From: Marinospirillum sp031581385
GTDB taxonomy: Bacteria; Pseudomonadota; Gammaproteobacteria; Pseudomonadales; Halomonadaceae
Assembly (NCBI RefSeq): GCF_044810985.1
Contig: NZ_CP085242.1
Location: forward strand, 2,108,001 to 2,172,000
Direction of reading: 5' to 3'
DNA length: 64,000 bases
Shown here: positions 42,876 through 51,115 of the stretch, piece by piece
Layout of the letters: every line of letters begins with the position of its first letter
Numbering within the stretch: position 1 is the first letter of the stretch
Translations under genes and position numbers: made by a program
Notes under the pieces: model-generated
What the model was told of the DNA's origin: nothing
What the model saw: only the letters and a program-made list of their open reading frames with translations
Databases searched by the model: none

Positions 42876-42932
42876 CAAAAGTTAGGAAAAAGAGTGCCTT
42901 TGGTTTGCAACGGATGACCGCATTAAAGTTAA

Positions 42933-44390
42933 TTATTGCTGCCGATGGCGTGCCAATCCATCAATCGCTTCAATCAACTCCTGGCTGCAAAGCTCTGTTC
43001 TTGCCATGGCCTCCACGATGGCCTCACGCTCGGCAATGCCCTTTTCTGTATAAAGCTGCAGGGCCTCATGGATGCTCTCCTGGACGCGCTGCTCCTGTTC
43101 CTTGATGCGTGCAAAACCGGGCAGCTGTGCCATTTTTGTGCCTTCCGTTCTGGCAATCCAGCGCTGAATACGATCCTGCTCTTCTGCTTCCAGGTCATGA
43201 GTGCGCTCAGTCGAGTTCAGGCCCGCATAGCCCTGTTGCTTGGCAATGATATGATCCACTTTCAACAGGGAGGCAAAGCTCTGGTCCTTGATAAATTCCA
43301 CCTGGTCCAGAGTGGTGTCCGCATCTTCGGCCACTTCTGCAAAACGCTGCTGAAAACCTTCCACTTCTTTGGAGATGTGCTCAGCCAGAGTATTGCTTTC
43401 GCGGGCACCTTCCAGGGAATGTTCCACCTGCTGACTGAAGTTTTCCAGAATCTGGCTGACACTCTGGGCTGCTTCCTTGGTTTTATTGGAAAGCTGTTTG
43501 ACTTCATCGGCCACCACAGCAAAGCCACGCCCCTGTTCACCGGCACGGGCGGCTTCAATGGAGGCATTGAGAGCCAGCAGGCTGGTCTGGTCGGAAATAT
43601 CAGTGATCGCCTGCAGAGCTTTGGAAACGGACTCGCTCTGTTGATCCAGTTCTTCCACGGTGGCGCTGACTTGGGCCACACTGATCGTAATTTTCTCCAA
43701 CAACCCACCCAGTTGTTCGGCACTTTTCTGGCTGGTGCGTGCATTACCCGCATTTTTATTGGAGCTTTCGGCAATACCGGCCATAAGCTCACTGATTTGT
43801 TTTAAATCCTGTTGGCTCAGCTCCAGATTGGAACGCAGGTTTTTGGTATTCAGCTCATGCAATTGGGAGGACAGGCGGTTTTGCTCGGTAAAGGTTTTAT
43901 TGGCCTGCATGGCTTCAATCGACTGGTTGATGCTGTCCAGGGAGCGAGCAAATTCACCGGGCATCCCCTTGGAGAGGGTCTGACGCGAATAATCCCCCTG
44001 GGAAACCGCACCAAAAGCGGAGTTGACCTCCTTAAAATAGCTTTCAATCAGATCCAGAAAATCATTCAGATCCCAGCTGACCTTGCCCACTTCCCCCAAG
44101 CCTTCAGTATTGGTAATCCGGTGATGCATCTCACCCACGCGGGCTTTTTGCAGTGACTGATCAATCAAGGCCAGAGTGATCAGCGGCTTGCGGGAATAGC
44201 GCCAGGCATAAAGGGTAAAACCCAGAGCCAGCACCGAAGGCAGCCAGATCCACAACCAGTGGCTGGTAAAAAGAACAACGATCGCGGTTGCCATCACCAG
44301 AAGATTAAAAACAATACAAGCAATCAGAAACTTGCCACTGAGAAAAGGCGAGCCCTTGGAGCGGTGATGGGCGAGTTGTGCTTTGTACAT
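42933..44390 (-). CDS. Chemoreceptor lacking a periplasmic domain, with degenerate CZB-like tail
   Basis: 485 residues. Two adjacent hydrophobic helices (about 18-38 and 42-60) are followed by HAMP-like coils and an MCP signalling domain with SDQTSLLALNASIEAARAG and FAVVADEVKQLS. The C-terminal 120 residues resemble the chemoreceptor zinc-binding (CZB) domain. LLKVDHIIAKQQGY keeps the first His, but the Cys region reads DRIQRWI and the last two His positions appear as Glu/Gln (KEQEQRVQ), so zinc binding is unlikely. The start at 44390 lies 4 bp after the PAS gene stop. Confidence 0.88.
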   Translation of the reverse strand: MYKAQLAHHRSKGSPFLSGKFLIACIVFNLLVMATAIVVLFTSHWLWIWLPSVLALGFTLYAWRYSRKPLITLALIDQSLQKARVGEMHHRITNTEGLGEVGKVSWDLNDFLDLIESYFKEVNSAFGAVSQGDYSRQTLSKGMPGEFARSLDSINQSIEAMQANKTFTEQNRLSSQLHELNTKNLRSNLELSQQDLKQISELMAGIAESSNKNAGNARTSQKSAEQLGGLLEKITISVAQVSATVEELDQQSESVSKALQAITDISDQTSLLALNASIEAARAGEQGRGFAVVADEVKQLSNKTKEAAQSVSQILENFSQQVEHSLEGARESNTLAEHISKEVEGFQQRFAEVAEDADTTLDQVEFIKDQSFASLLKVDHIIAKQQGYAGLNSTERTHDLEAEEQDRIQRWIARTEGTKMAQLPGFARIKEQEQRVQESIHEALQLYTEKGIAEREAIVEAMARTELCSQELIEAIDGLARHRQQ

Positions 44391-44394
44391 GGCC

Positions 44395-44913
44395 TTACTC
44401 CGGTAACTCTTCAAGCTGATTGATCAAATCCATATAACTGATCCCCTGCTGCTCCACCTGTGCGATCAACCACTGCATGGAAGCTTCAGGAGCCTTGCTG
44501 GGTGTTTCCTGAGCTTCGATGGCCCGCATCTGCCGATACCAGTCACTTACCTGAGCCACGGCCGCAAAATTGGGCCTTCTACGCACGGAAAAATAACCGG
44601 CCAGGCTGGAGTCGGACATGTAATCCGGGGTGATATTGGCAAAAACCCAGTAATAACCACCATCAGCGGTTCTATTTTTGACATAGCCAAAAAATTCCTG
44701 CCCGGCATAAAGGGTTTTCCACAAAAAACGGAAGACACCGCGGGGCATGTCGTCATGACGAATCAGGTTGTGAGGCTTGCCCAGAAGTTCAGGCTCAGAA
44801 TAACCAGCAATTTCCATAAAGCGCCGGTTGGCATAGGTGATACGCCCTTTGGGATCTGTTTTGCTGACAATCAAATCATCTTCATCCAGCCTGATTTCCA
44901 CTTCACTTGCCAT
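44395..44913 (-). CDS. Stand-alone Aer-type PAS protein (CetB-like)
   Basis: 172 residues, soluble. A single PAS domain (about 12-120) with GRITYANRRFMEIAGYSEPELLGKPHN and LIRHDDMPRGVF, shown in parts, is the same subtype as the PAS of Aer; the C-terminal 50 residues are helical. It is encoded 4 bp upstream of a membrane MCP that lacks its own sensor domain. This resembles Campylobacter CetB (PAS) and CetA (MCP), which act together in energy taxis. FAD binding is inferred only. Confidence 0.85.
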   Translation of the reverse strand: MASEVEIRLDEDDLIVSKTDPKGRITYANRRFMEIAGYSEPELLGKPHNLIRHDDMPRGVFRFLWKTLYAGQEFFGYVKNRTADGGYYWVFANITPDYMSDSSLAGYFSVRRRPNFAAVAQVSDWYRQMRAIEAQETPSKAPEASMQWLIAQVEQQGISYMDLINQLEELPE

Positions 44914-45058
44914 GGAGCTTTACTCCTTCATAGTAAATTACCGGCATCAATGCAGTGTAGCCTTCCAGACAAAAGCCTGCGCGTGCAATAAGCTGTTAAA
45001 AATTAACATAAATCAACAAAACACTAGATAAGCATCTTCTGATATAAAGAAGTGTTTG

Positions 45059-45113
45059 TTATCCACAACCCATCCAAGTATTTTATCCCCCTCTTTCCAC
45101 AAACTTATCCACA
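45059..45113 (+). promoter_or_regulatory. Cluster of DnaA-box sequences
   Basis: Two perfect DnaA boxes TTATCCACA (45059-45067 and 45105-45113) in the same orientation flank two 7-of-9 matches (TTATCCCCC at 45083-45091 and CTTTCCACA at 45093-45101). The 60 bp to the left are A/T-rich. The cluster lies in the 214-bp space between the PAS gene start and the NicO gene stop. Origin-like or DnaA-titrating function is possible. Confidence 0.55.
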
Positions 45114-45127
45114 GACAAAAAGGTTTC

Positions 45128-46195
45128 TTAGGTGATTCCCAGGGGATGTGGAGCCTGGTTAACACTCATCAACAGGCTAATGCCCAGCAACAGAATAGCC
45201 AGACCGCCCAGGCCACCCAACAGCAGGGCCAGCCAGGTCAGGGCATGACCTTGCAAACCCAGAAGGCGATAAGCCAGATCACGGGTTTTAACAGCCAGGG
45301 TGGCCAGAAACATCACGGTCAGGGAAGTACCAATGGCCATGGTCATCACCGCAGCCACACCCATCCACCAGAGTCCCAGCAGGTTGGCAACCACCAGCAC
45401 CAGTACGGCACCCGAGCAAGGCCGCAGGCCAATGGACAAGAGCAAGCCGGAGGTTTGCAACAAACTTTTGCCCTCGGTTTGTTCAGGAGCAAGATGGTGA
45501 GCCTTGCCACAGGAGGGGCAGACTTGTGGACTCTTGCCTGGAGAAGCGGTTTCCAGGGGTTTCAAGCTTACAAAGTCCTGTTGGAGCTTCTGCTTGGCGA
45601 TCGGGTATTGCAGAATCGGGGCAGGGGTGTAGCGCAGCTTCCAGAGACGATGCAGAGCTGTAACCAGCAAACCCAGCCCCAGCAAGGCAATTGCAGCAAA
45701 GCTGGCCATTTCCACATAAACCACACTGGCAAAGGCTTCACGCGCCAGGCGACCCAGAAGGTGCACCAGAAGGGTGACCAGCAGAATGGCTGTAACCCCC
45801 TGCAAAAGAGCGGCAATAAAGGATAAAAACAGCCCTCTCCTGAGCTTCTCCGGCTGGGTCACCAGATAGGCGGTCAATACAGCTTTACCGTGCCCCGGTC
45901 CGGCCGCATGAAAGACTCCATACAGAAAGCTGAGCAGCAACAGGGCCCAGGCATTATTCCAGGTGACCTGCTCACTCAGCTTTTCCATAGCATCGGCAAG
46001 GCTGCGGTGAAACTCCCTTTGCTTTTGCATAATCCAGAAGTTGAACTGCTGCCAAGTCGTGCTCTGGGTTTCTTGTTGTTCAGCCTCGTCTTGCTCCTGC
46101 ACTTCAGGTGCTCTTTCGGGCGTTCCGGGCAGGGGGGAGGCCAGACTGACACCGGGCAGTAACAGAAGCAGGCAATAAAACAGAAGAGGCTTCAT
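45128..46195 (-). CDS. NicO-family metal permease (RcnA/HoxN-like)
   Basis: 355-residue membrane protein. A signal-like first segment and about 30 acidic residues precede the permease. FLYGVFHAAGPGHGKAVL is the NicO histidine signature, and LLSIGLRPCSGAVLVLVVA is the second conserved block. The loop between the two halves carries CPSCGKAHH, a likely metal ligand cluster. Its start overlaps the DUF1007 gene by 4 bp, and it closes a Zur-box-headed znu operon. Zinc rather than nickel or cobalt is therefore the likely substrate; direction of transport is unknown. Confidence 0.82.
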   Translation of the reverse strand: MKPLLFYCLLLLLPGVSLASPLPGTPERAPEVQEQDEAEQQETQSTTWQQFNFWIMQKQREFHRSLADAMEKLSEQVTWNNAWALLLLSFLYGVFHAAGPGHGKAVLTAYLVTQPEKLRRGLFLSFIAALLQGVTAILLVTLLVHLLGRLAREAFASVVYVEMASFAAIALLGLGLLVTALHRLWKLRYTPAPILQYPIAKQKLQQDFVSLKPLETASPGKSPQVCPSCGKAHHLAPEQTEGKSLLQTSGLLLSIGLRPCSGAVLVLVVANLLGLWWMGVAAVMTMAIGTSLTVMFLATLAVKTRDLAYRLLGLQGHALTWLALLLGGLGGLAILLLGISLLMSVNQAPHPLGIT

Positions 46196-46833
46196 GGTCG
46201 GCAGTCTAGGTTGACAGTTTCGGCAAAATGCTCACCCAGCTGGGGGTCTTCAGGCTTTTCATCTTTATCAAGCGCCATGGCTTTTGCAACCAAATCACCG
46301 GGAGGGCTGGGTTCCTGAACATCCACTTCACAGCTTGCAGGCAGCTGCTGTGTATCCAGTTCATTCCCGGCAGCATGCAGAATTTCAATATAATAGGAGG
46401 GATCATAAACCTGATACTGCAATCGCTCATCCTGCAGGGTAACGGGGTTTTGTAAGGGCAGAACAAAGCTGAACTCAATCCTGCGGCCCACCTGCATCAG
46501 GTTATACTCGGTCACCGGCTCAAAACCCTGGCGTTTGCCAGCCACCGTGACCTGCGTAAAAAAATCAAAATTCTCCAGATTCTGGACCACTTCAAGCGCC
46601 AGTTGATCCAAACGCTGATCCAGCTCGTCTTCAGGCCCGCCTTTTTCCAGTTCTTCAATCAGTACCAGACTGTAAAAAGGATCAAAGCGCCAAGCCTGGC
46701 GCAGGCCTGTAATCTGGCCCTGTTCATTGACCTGAGGACTGACCCGCAAATCAATCCAGACATGCGGGTGAGCCTGAATACTGCCGGTAAAAAGCAAGAG
46801 CGCAAGGAGCAAAAAGCAGTGGCGAAACAGCAT
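46192..46833 (-). CDS. DUF1007 family periplasmic protein
   Basis: 213 residues with a signal peptide (about 1-21, ending IQA) and the family start HPHVWIDLRVSP. RQAWRFDPFYS and a C-terminal region ending VNLDCRP follow. DUF1007 proteins are regularly encoded with NicO permeases and probably bind or pass metal in the periplasm. It lies 63 bp after znuA and overlaps the NicO gene by 4 bp. Confidence 0.85.
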   Translation of the reverse strand: MLFRHCFLLLALLLFTGSIQAHPHVWIDLRVSPQVNEQGQITGLRQAWRFDPFYSLVLIEELEKGGPEDELDQRLDQLALEVVQNLENFDFFTQVTVAGKRQGFEPVTEYNLMQVGRRIEFSFVLPLQNPVTLQDERLQYQVYDPSYYIEILHAAGNELDTQQLPASCEVDVQEPSPPGDLVAKAMALDKDEKPEDPQLGEHFAETVNLDCRP

Positions 46834-46896
46834 GGGTCAACAAACCTGATCAGAATGAAAGCCTATAAATTGCCAGAATATGACCGGTATGGCCAG

Positions 46897-47844
46897 CTAG
46901 GGTTCCAAAGCTGAAAGCAGAGTCTCAAGATTGTGGCGTAGCATTTCAAGGTAGGTGCCTGCCTCTTCCTCTTTTGAGGAAAGAGCATCCGAATAAAGGG
47001 TGCCACCCAGCTTGGCGCCTGTCTCTCTTTGCAGTTGCTCCACTAGGCGGGTATCACCGATATTCTCCATAAACACAGCGGTTACCTCGCGATCACGAAT
47101 CTGGCGAACCAAAGCCGCCATTTCCGAGGCTGAAGGCTCTGAAGCCGTACTGACTCCCTGGGGCGCAACAATAGTCAGGCCATAGGCATCCGCCAGATAG
47201 CCAAAAGCATCATGAGGTGTCATGACGATGCGACGATCATCCGGCAGGGCATCAAAACGCGCTTTCATAGCCGAATGCAGTTCCTGCATCTGGGCCTGAT
47301 AGTTTTCAGCTCTTTGCTGATAGTAGGCTTTACCCTCGGGATCAACCTTGATCAGACCGGCAAGAAGGTTGTCCACATAAACCTGGGCCTGAACAAGGCT
47401 CTGCCAGGCATGGGGATCATAGCTGCCATGACCGTGGTCGTGGTCGTGGTCGTGGTCGTCAGGCTCATCGTGATCATCACGGGAAGCCATGGTTATTTTT
47501 TCAATGCCCTGAGTGGCTATGACCCGCTCACCCTGATAGCCACTGGCTTCCAGAAGCCGATCCACCCAGCCATTGAAACTCAGGCCGTTTTCCATGACCA
47601 GATCCGCTGTAGCCAGAGTGCGTGAATCCGAAGGCCGTGGCTGGTAAACATGTGCGTCTTCATTGGCGGCAACCAGGGTCGTTACTTCCACTCGTTCCCC
47701 ACCCACCACCTGGGCCATGTCTTGCAAAATACTGAAGGTGGTGACGACCTTCAGGGGCTCATTGCCTTGTTCGGCCAGGGCAGAAGCCCCACTCAGGGTT
47801 ACAACACCAGCCAGCAACCAACCCAGAGGCTTTTTAAAAACCAT
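46897..47844 (-). CDS. znuA: Zinc ABC transporter substrate-binding protein ZnuA
   Basis: 315-residue periplasmic zinc-binding protein. Signal peptide (about 1-24), VVTTFSILQDMAQVVGG start, then a His/Asp-rich loop (DDHDEPDDHDHDHDHGHG, near residues 123-140; visible in DNA as repeated GTGGTC) and DPHAW, TPHDAFGYLADAYGL and MENIGDT motifs. The family uses three His and a Glu/water for Zn2+; the loop captures extra zinc. It starts 18 bp after znuB. Confidence 0.95.
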   Translation of the reverse strand: MVFKKPLGWLLAGVVTLSGASALAEQGNEPLKVVTTFSILQDMAQVVGGERVEVTTLVAANEDAHVYQPRPSDSRTLATADLVMENGLSFNGWVDRLLEASGYQGERVIATQGIEKITMASRDDHDEPDDHDHDHDHGHGSYDPHAWQSLVQAQVYVDNLLAGLIKVDPEGKAYYQQRAENYQAQMQELHSAMKARFDALPDDRRIVMTPHDAFGYLADAYGLTIVAPQGVSTASEPSASEMAALVRQIRDREVTAVFMENIGDTRLVEQLQRETGAKLGGTLYSDALSSKEEEAGTYLEMLRHNLETLLSALEP

Positions 47845-47862
47845 GTTTGTCTCCGTTATAGA

Positions 47863-48741
47863 CTAGGACTTCAAATGTTTGCCGGGGTGAACCCAGCGTT
47901 TCAGGAGGCCATCACGACCCATGAACAGTGAAAACACATGCAGAATGCCCAGCACCAGAATAATGGCTGGCCCGGTGGGCAAATCTCCGTGCCAGGACAG
48001 CAGCAAACCACCCCAGGAGCCCAGCAAACCCAACCCGACAGCGACAAACAACAACTGATCCAGTTGCCGTGCCCAGAAACGCGCTGCAGTAGCGGGCAAA
48101 ATCATGATCCCCACGGCCATCAGGGTTCCCAGGGCCTGGAAGCCAGCCACCAGATTCAGAACCACCAGGGCCAGAAAAACCAGGTGGGTTGGTGTCCCTA
48201 TGCGGCTTTGTCTGTTCAGAAAGCCGGGGTCCAGGCATTCCAGAACCAAAGGCCTCAAAAAAACCGCCAGAAGCAACAGGGTGACGGTCGCTATTGCCGC
48301 CAAGAGCAACAGAGCTTCATTGTTCAGAGCCAAAACACTGCCGAACAGCAGGTGCAGCAGGTCAATATTGCGGCTTTGAGTGGATACCAGCAGCACCCCC
48401 AAAGCCAGGGAAACCAGGTAAAAAACCGCCAAATTGGCGTCCTCTTTAAGCACGGTGATTCTCGCCAGACCTCCGGCCAGAAGAGCAACGATCCAGCCTG
48501 CAACCAGCCCTCCCAGAGTCATGGCCCCCAGCGAGAGACCCGCCACCATATAACCCAGAGCTGCACCGGGCAGAATGGCATGGGCAATGGCATCACCCGT
48601 CAGACTCATACGACGCAGCATCAAAAACACACCCACAGGTGTGGCACTGATGCTCAGAGCAATACAACCCACCAGAGCCCGGCGCATAAAACCAAATTCA
48701 AAAAAAGGGGCCAGCAAAACCTGATAAAGAACATCCAGCAT
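47863..48741 (-). CDS. znuB: Zinc ABC transporter permease ZnuB
   Basis: 292-residue ABC-3 family inner-membrane permease with about eight helices. RRMSLTGDAIAHAILPGAALGYM is the conserved first cytosolic coupling region (shown in full family form). It forms the channel with ZnuC as ATPase and ZnuA as donor. Its start overlaps the znuC stop by 1 bp. Confidence 0.95.
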   Translation of the reverse strand: MLDVLYQVLLAPFFEFGFMRRALVGCIALSISATPVGVFLMLRRMSLTGDAIAHAILPGAALGYMVAGLSLGAMTLGGLVAGWIVALLAGGLARITVLKEDANLAVFYLVSLALGVLLVSTQSRNIDLLHLLFGSVLALNNEALLLLAAIATVTLLLLAVFLRPLVLECLDPGFLNRQSRIGTPTHLVFLALVVLNLVAGFQALGTLMAVGIMILPATAARFWARQLDQLLFVAVGLGLLGSWGGLLLSWHGDLPTGPAIILVLGILHVFSLFMGRDGLLKRWVHPGKHLKS

Positions 48742-49499
48742 CAGTGAGGCTCCTTGATATCGGCCTCACAAATGGCCGCCAGAGGGTCAAAAGGCGCTTG
48801 CATGCGTCTGGCTCTCTCCAGGTTTTCTTCAGTCAACACCTCTTCTGTCGGCCCCAAAGCCAGGGCATCTCTGGCCAGCAACAGCGTTTTTGGAAAATGC
48901 TCACGTACCTGACGCAAATCATGCAACACCGCTATCACGGTGCGCCCTTCGCGGTTCCAGGTATGAATCAGTTTCAGCAAATCCGCTGTCGTCTGTTCAT
49001 CCACGGCAGCAAAGGGTTCATCCAGCAGCAGCAGCTCGGCATCCTCCAACAACAAGCGGGCAAAGAGTATTCTTTGCAGCTGTCCCCCGGAGAGTGAATC
49101 CAGAGAGCGCCTTTCAAACCCCTCCATACCCACCTGAGCCAGAGCCTTGTCCACCGCTTTGCGTTGCTGGCGGCTCACGGCTGAAAAAGCGCCCAGTCGC
49201 GGCCAGTGCCCCAGACTGACAAAATCCGCAACCCGCAGCGGGAAATCCAGATTCAATCCGGAACGTTGCGGCAAATACGCCAGACTGGGCTTGCCACTGG
49301 GCCAGCTAATCCTGCCGCCCAGCGGTCGCAATTCATTCATCAACCCCTTCAGAAGGGTTGATTTGCCCGCACCATTGGGGCCCACCAGGGCCAAGAGATC
49401 ACCCGTCTGTATTTCCCCCTGCAGGTGGTGGACAGCCGGGTGTCGCTCATAACCCAGGGTCAGGTTTTCAAAAAAGAGTAACGCTTGCCGCTTTTGCAT
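48741..49499 (-). CDS. znuC: Zinc ABC transporter ATP-binding protein ZnuC
   Basis: 252 residues: Walker A GPNGAGKSTL, Q-loop (LAYLPQRSGL), signature LSGGQLQRILFARLLL, Walker B ELLLLDEPFAAVD and switch His (VLHDLRQV). ATG at 49499 is chosen; a GTG two codons upstream is also in frame. A 36-residue ORF ends 6 bp upstream, and a Zur box lies before that. Confidence 0.94.
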   Translation of the reverse strand: MQKRQALLFFENLTLGYERHPAVHHLQGEIQTGDLLALVGPNGAGKSTLLKGLMNELRPLGGRISWPSGKPSLAYLPQRSGLNLDFPLRVADFVSLGHWPRLGAFSAVSRQQRKAVDKALAQVGMEGFERRSLDSLSGGQLQRILFARLLLEDAELLLLDEPFAAVDEQTTADLLKLIHTWNREGRTVIAVLHDLRQVREHFPKTLLLARDALALGPTEEVLTEENLERARRMQAPFDPLAAICEADIKEPH

Positions 49500-49505
49500 A
49501 ACCAC

Positions 49506-49616
49506 CTAACCCATTGCCCAGAGCACGAGAAACCACAAAACAACCAGTACCGGCAGTAGTGCCAGCAGGCGAACCAGAATGCCCTGCTGCAGCAAGGAAA
49601 TATAATTGAGTCTCAT
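49506..49616 (-). CDS. 36-residue single-span membrane peptide at the head of the znu operon
   Basis: Reading MRLNYISLLQQGILVRLLAL and then a hydrophobic run LPVLVVLWFLVLWAMG, with stop TAG at 49508-49506. The start ATG at 49616 has GAGG 5 bp upstream. It lies between the Zur box and znuC, with znuC 6 bp after its stop, so it should be the first translated product of the zinc operon. About residues 14-34 would form one transmembrane helix, positive residues inside. I do not recognise the family. Confidence 0.65.
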   Translation of the reverse strand: MRLNYISLLQQGILVRLLALLPVLVVLWFLVLWAMG

Positions 49617-49625
49617 CTCAACCTC

Positions 49626-49644
49626 ATAATGTTATAACATAACA
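49626..49644 (-). promoter_or_regulatory. Zur box controlling the zinc operon
   Basis: ATAATGTTATAACATAACA contains the perfect palindrome ATGTTATAACAT and fits the gammaproteobacterial Zur consensus (AATGTTATAnnATAACATT type). It lies 10 bp upstream of the small ORF that precedes znuC. Zinc-bound Zur would repress the operon. Confidence 0.8.
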
Positions 49645-49681
49645 AAAACATCTGCAAAAAAATACGAAAGATTGAATGACA

Positions 49682-50767
49682 TCATTGTTCTTCGCTCTTC
49701 CGGTTTTCATTCTCATCACTTTCCAGCTCACCCTGGCTGGGGGCATCCCCCAGCATCACACCCAACCAGCGAGTTGAGGGAGCATGTTCCAGCGCCAGCT
49801 TGACGATCATGGTCAGAGGGATCGACAAAAACATACCCACAGCCCCAAACATCCAGCCCCAGAGGATCAGAGACAGGAAGACCACCAGAGGTGACAATCC
49901 CAGCCCCTTACCCATAAAGCGCGGCTCCACCAGATTGCCCATCAACACATTGACGACCAGATAGCCGCTGGCAACCAGCAGGGCATCAGGCACGCCCAGC
50001 TGAACCACTGCCAGAAGCACCGCAGGAATAGCCGCCAGAATCGAACCGACGTTGGGGATAAAATTCATCAGCAGGGCAATCAGGCCCCAGAGCAGGAAAA
50101 AGTCCAGACCCAGAAACCAGGTCCAGCCGGCAATCAGTGTCCCGGTCACCAGACTGACGGTGGTTTTGATGGCCAGGTACTTGTTGACCTGGCGAATGAA
50201 GTCGCTGGCATTGCGCAGGGATTTCTCGGCATCCGGCAGGGCCAGGCGCAGTTTTTTCGACAGGGTCGCTTCTTCCAGCAACAGGAAGACCACAATAAAC
50301 AGCATCAGCAAGAGGTTGGTCAGCAGGGCACCCAGATTACTCAACGCCCGGCCCACCCAGTCCATCAACTGAGAGGGATTAAAGTGTTCCAGCAGCTGGT
50401 CGCGGTTAACCGGTGCCCCCAACCTTTCCAGCCAGGGTAAAAGCCCCACCATTTCTGCTTCCAGGCGGTTCTGGTATTCCGGGAGACGTATGATGAAATT
50501 ATCGATGGCACTGCCGACAAAAAGCCCCAACAGCCCTCCGAAAACCACCAGAAAGGTCATGATGATCAGGATGGCCACAACGGGCGGCACCTTTTTGGAG
50601 GTCATGAAATGCAGGGGAGGCGTGCAGATGATGCCGATAAAAATAGCCAGAAGAAAAGGCAGAATTATGGTTTCAGCAGCCTTGAGTCCGGCCAGGATAA
50701 CCACCAGGGCTGCCAGTCCGACCAACCAGTTGAGGCCGGATGTCGGCAATTTGATGTTGTCTGACAT
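49682..50767 (-). CDS. AI-2E family transporter (PerM/UPF0118)
   Basis: 361-residue polytopic inner-membrane protein with about seven to eight helices. The N-terminal helix pair, a soluble amphipathic middle region (about 85-140) and C-terminal NFIPNVGSILAAIPAVLLAVVQ, GNLVEPRFMGKGLGLSPLVVF and WGWMFGAVGMFLSIPLTMIVK (given in parts) are family hallmarks. Substrates vary between members (AI-2 export, Na+/H+ exchange), so none is assigned. It is a separate unit from the zinc operon downstream because the Zur box lies between. Confidence 0.88.
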   Translation of the reverse strand: MSDNIKLPTSGLNWLVGLAALVVILAGLKAAETIILPFLLAIFIGIICTPPLHFMTSKKVPPVVAILIIMTFLVVFGGLLGLFVGSAIDNFIIRLPEYQNRLEAEMVGLLPWLERLGAPVNRDQLLEHFNPSQLMDWVGRALSNLGALLTNLLLMLFIVVFLLLEEATLSKKLRLALPDAEKSLRNASDFIRQVNKYLAIKTTVSLVTGTLIAGWTWFLGLDFFLLWGLIALLMNFIPNVGSILAAIPAVLLAVVQLGVPDALLVASGYLVVNVLMGNLVEPRFMGKGLGLSPLVVFLSLILWGWMFGAVGMFLSIPLTMIVKLALEHAPSTRWLGVMLGDAPSQGELESDENENRKSEEQ

Positions 50768-50848
50768 GATTGAGCACTATACCCGGAAGCAAAAAGGCCA
50801 GTTTACTCTATTCTGCCTTACAGCTACACAGCCCCGGGGAAAGATGAA

Positions 50849-51115
50849 TCAGTTTTTCTGCAGCTCCTTTTTCAGCTCTTTGACTCTTTCCAGGCCTTTC
50901 TTGCGCTGAGCGTAGATGACATCCAGCTTGATTTGCAGTTCATCCTTTTCCTCTTCCTGTTTCGCAGACAGCTTTTGCAATTCCCCTTTCAGCTTTCTTT
51001 CTTTTTTCTTGAGTTCTTTCAAAACCTTGCGGATGGAATTGATTTCCTTGAACTGGGTTTTTCTGTCGGCATCCAGAAATTCATTGAGACTTGCCATGAG
51101 TTTCTTCAGTTTCAT
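50849..51115 (-). CDS. Small coiled-coil protein linked to the Na/Pi cotransporter
   Basis: 88 residues, 40% Lys/Glu, predicted to be one long coiled coil (from about residue 15 to the end: KEINSIRKVLKELKKKER, KGELQKLSAKQEEEKDELQ). There is no signal or membrane segment. Its start overlaps the cotransporter stop by 4 bp (ATGA), so translation is coupled. I do not know the family. A role as a cytosolic partner of the PhoU-like domain is a guess from gene order. Confidence 0.7.
   Translation of the reverse strand: MKLKKLMASLNEFLDADRKTQFKEINSIRKVLKELKKKERKLKGELQKLSAKQEEEKDELQIKLDVIYAQRKKGLERVKELKKELQKN

Noticed and set aside
44938..44945. Sigma-28-like -10 (GCCGGTAA on the minus strand) upstream of the PAS/MCP pair
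   Set aside because: The -10 matches 7 of 8 positions, but no TAAA-type -35 lies 11 bp upstream, so a flagellar promoter is not supported.
47420..47465. GTGGTC/CGTGGT tandem repeat
   Set aside because: It encodes the His/Asp-rich zinc loop of ZnuA and is explained by that protein feature.
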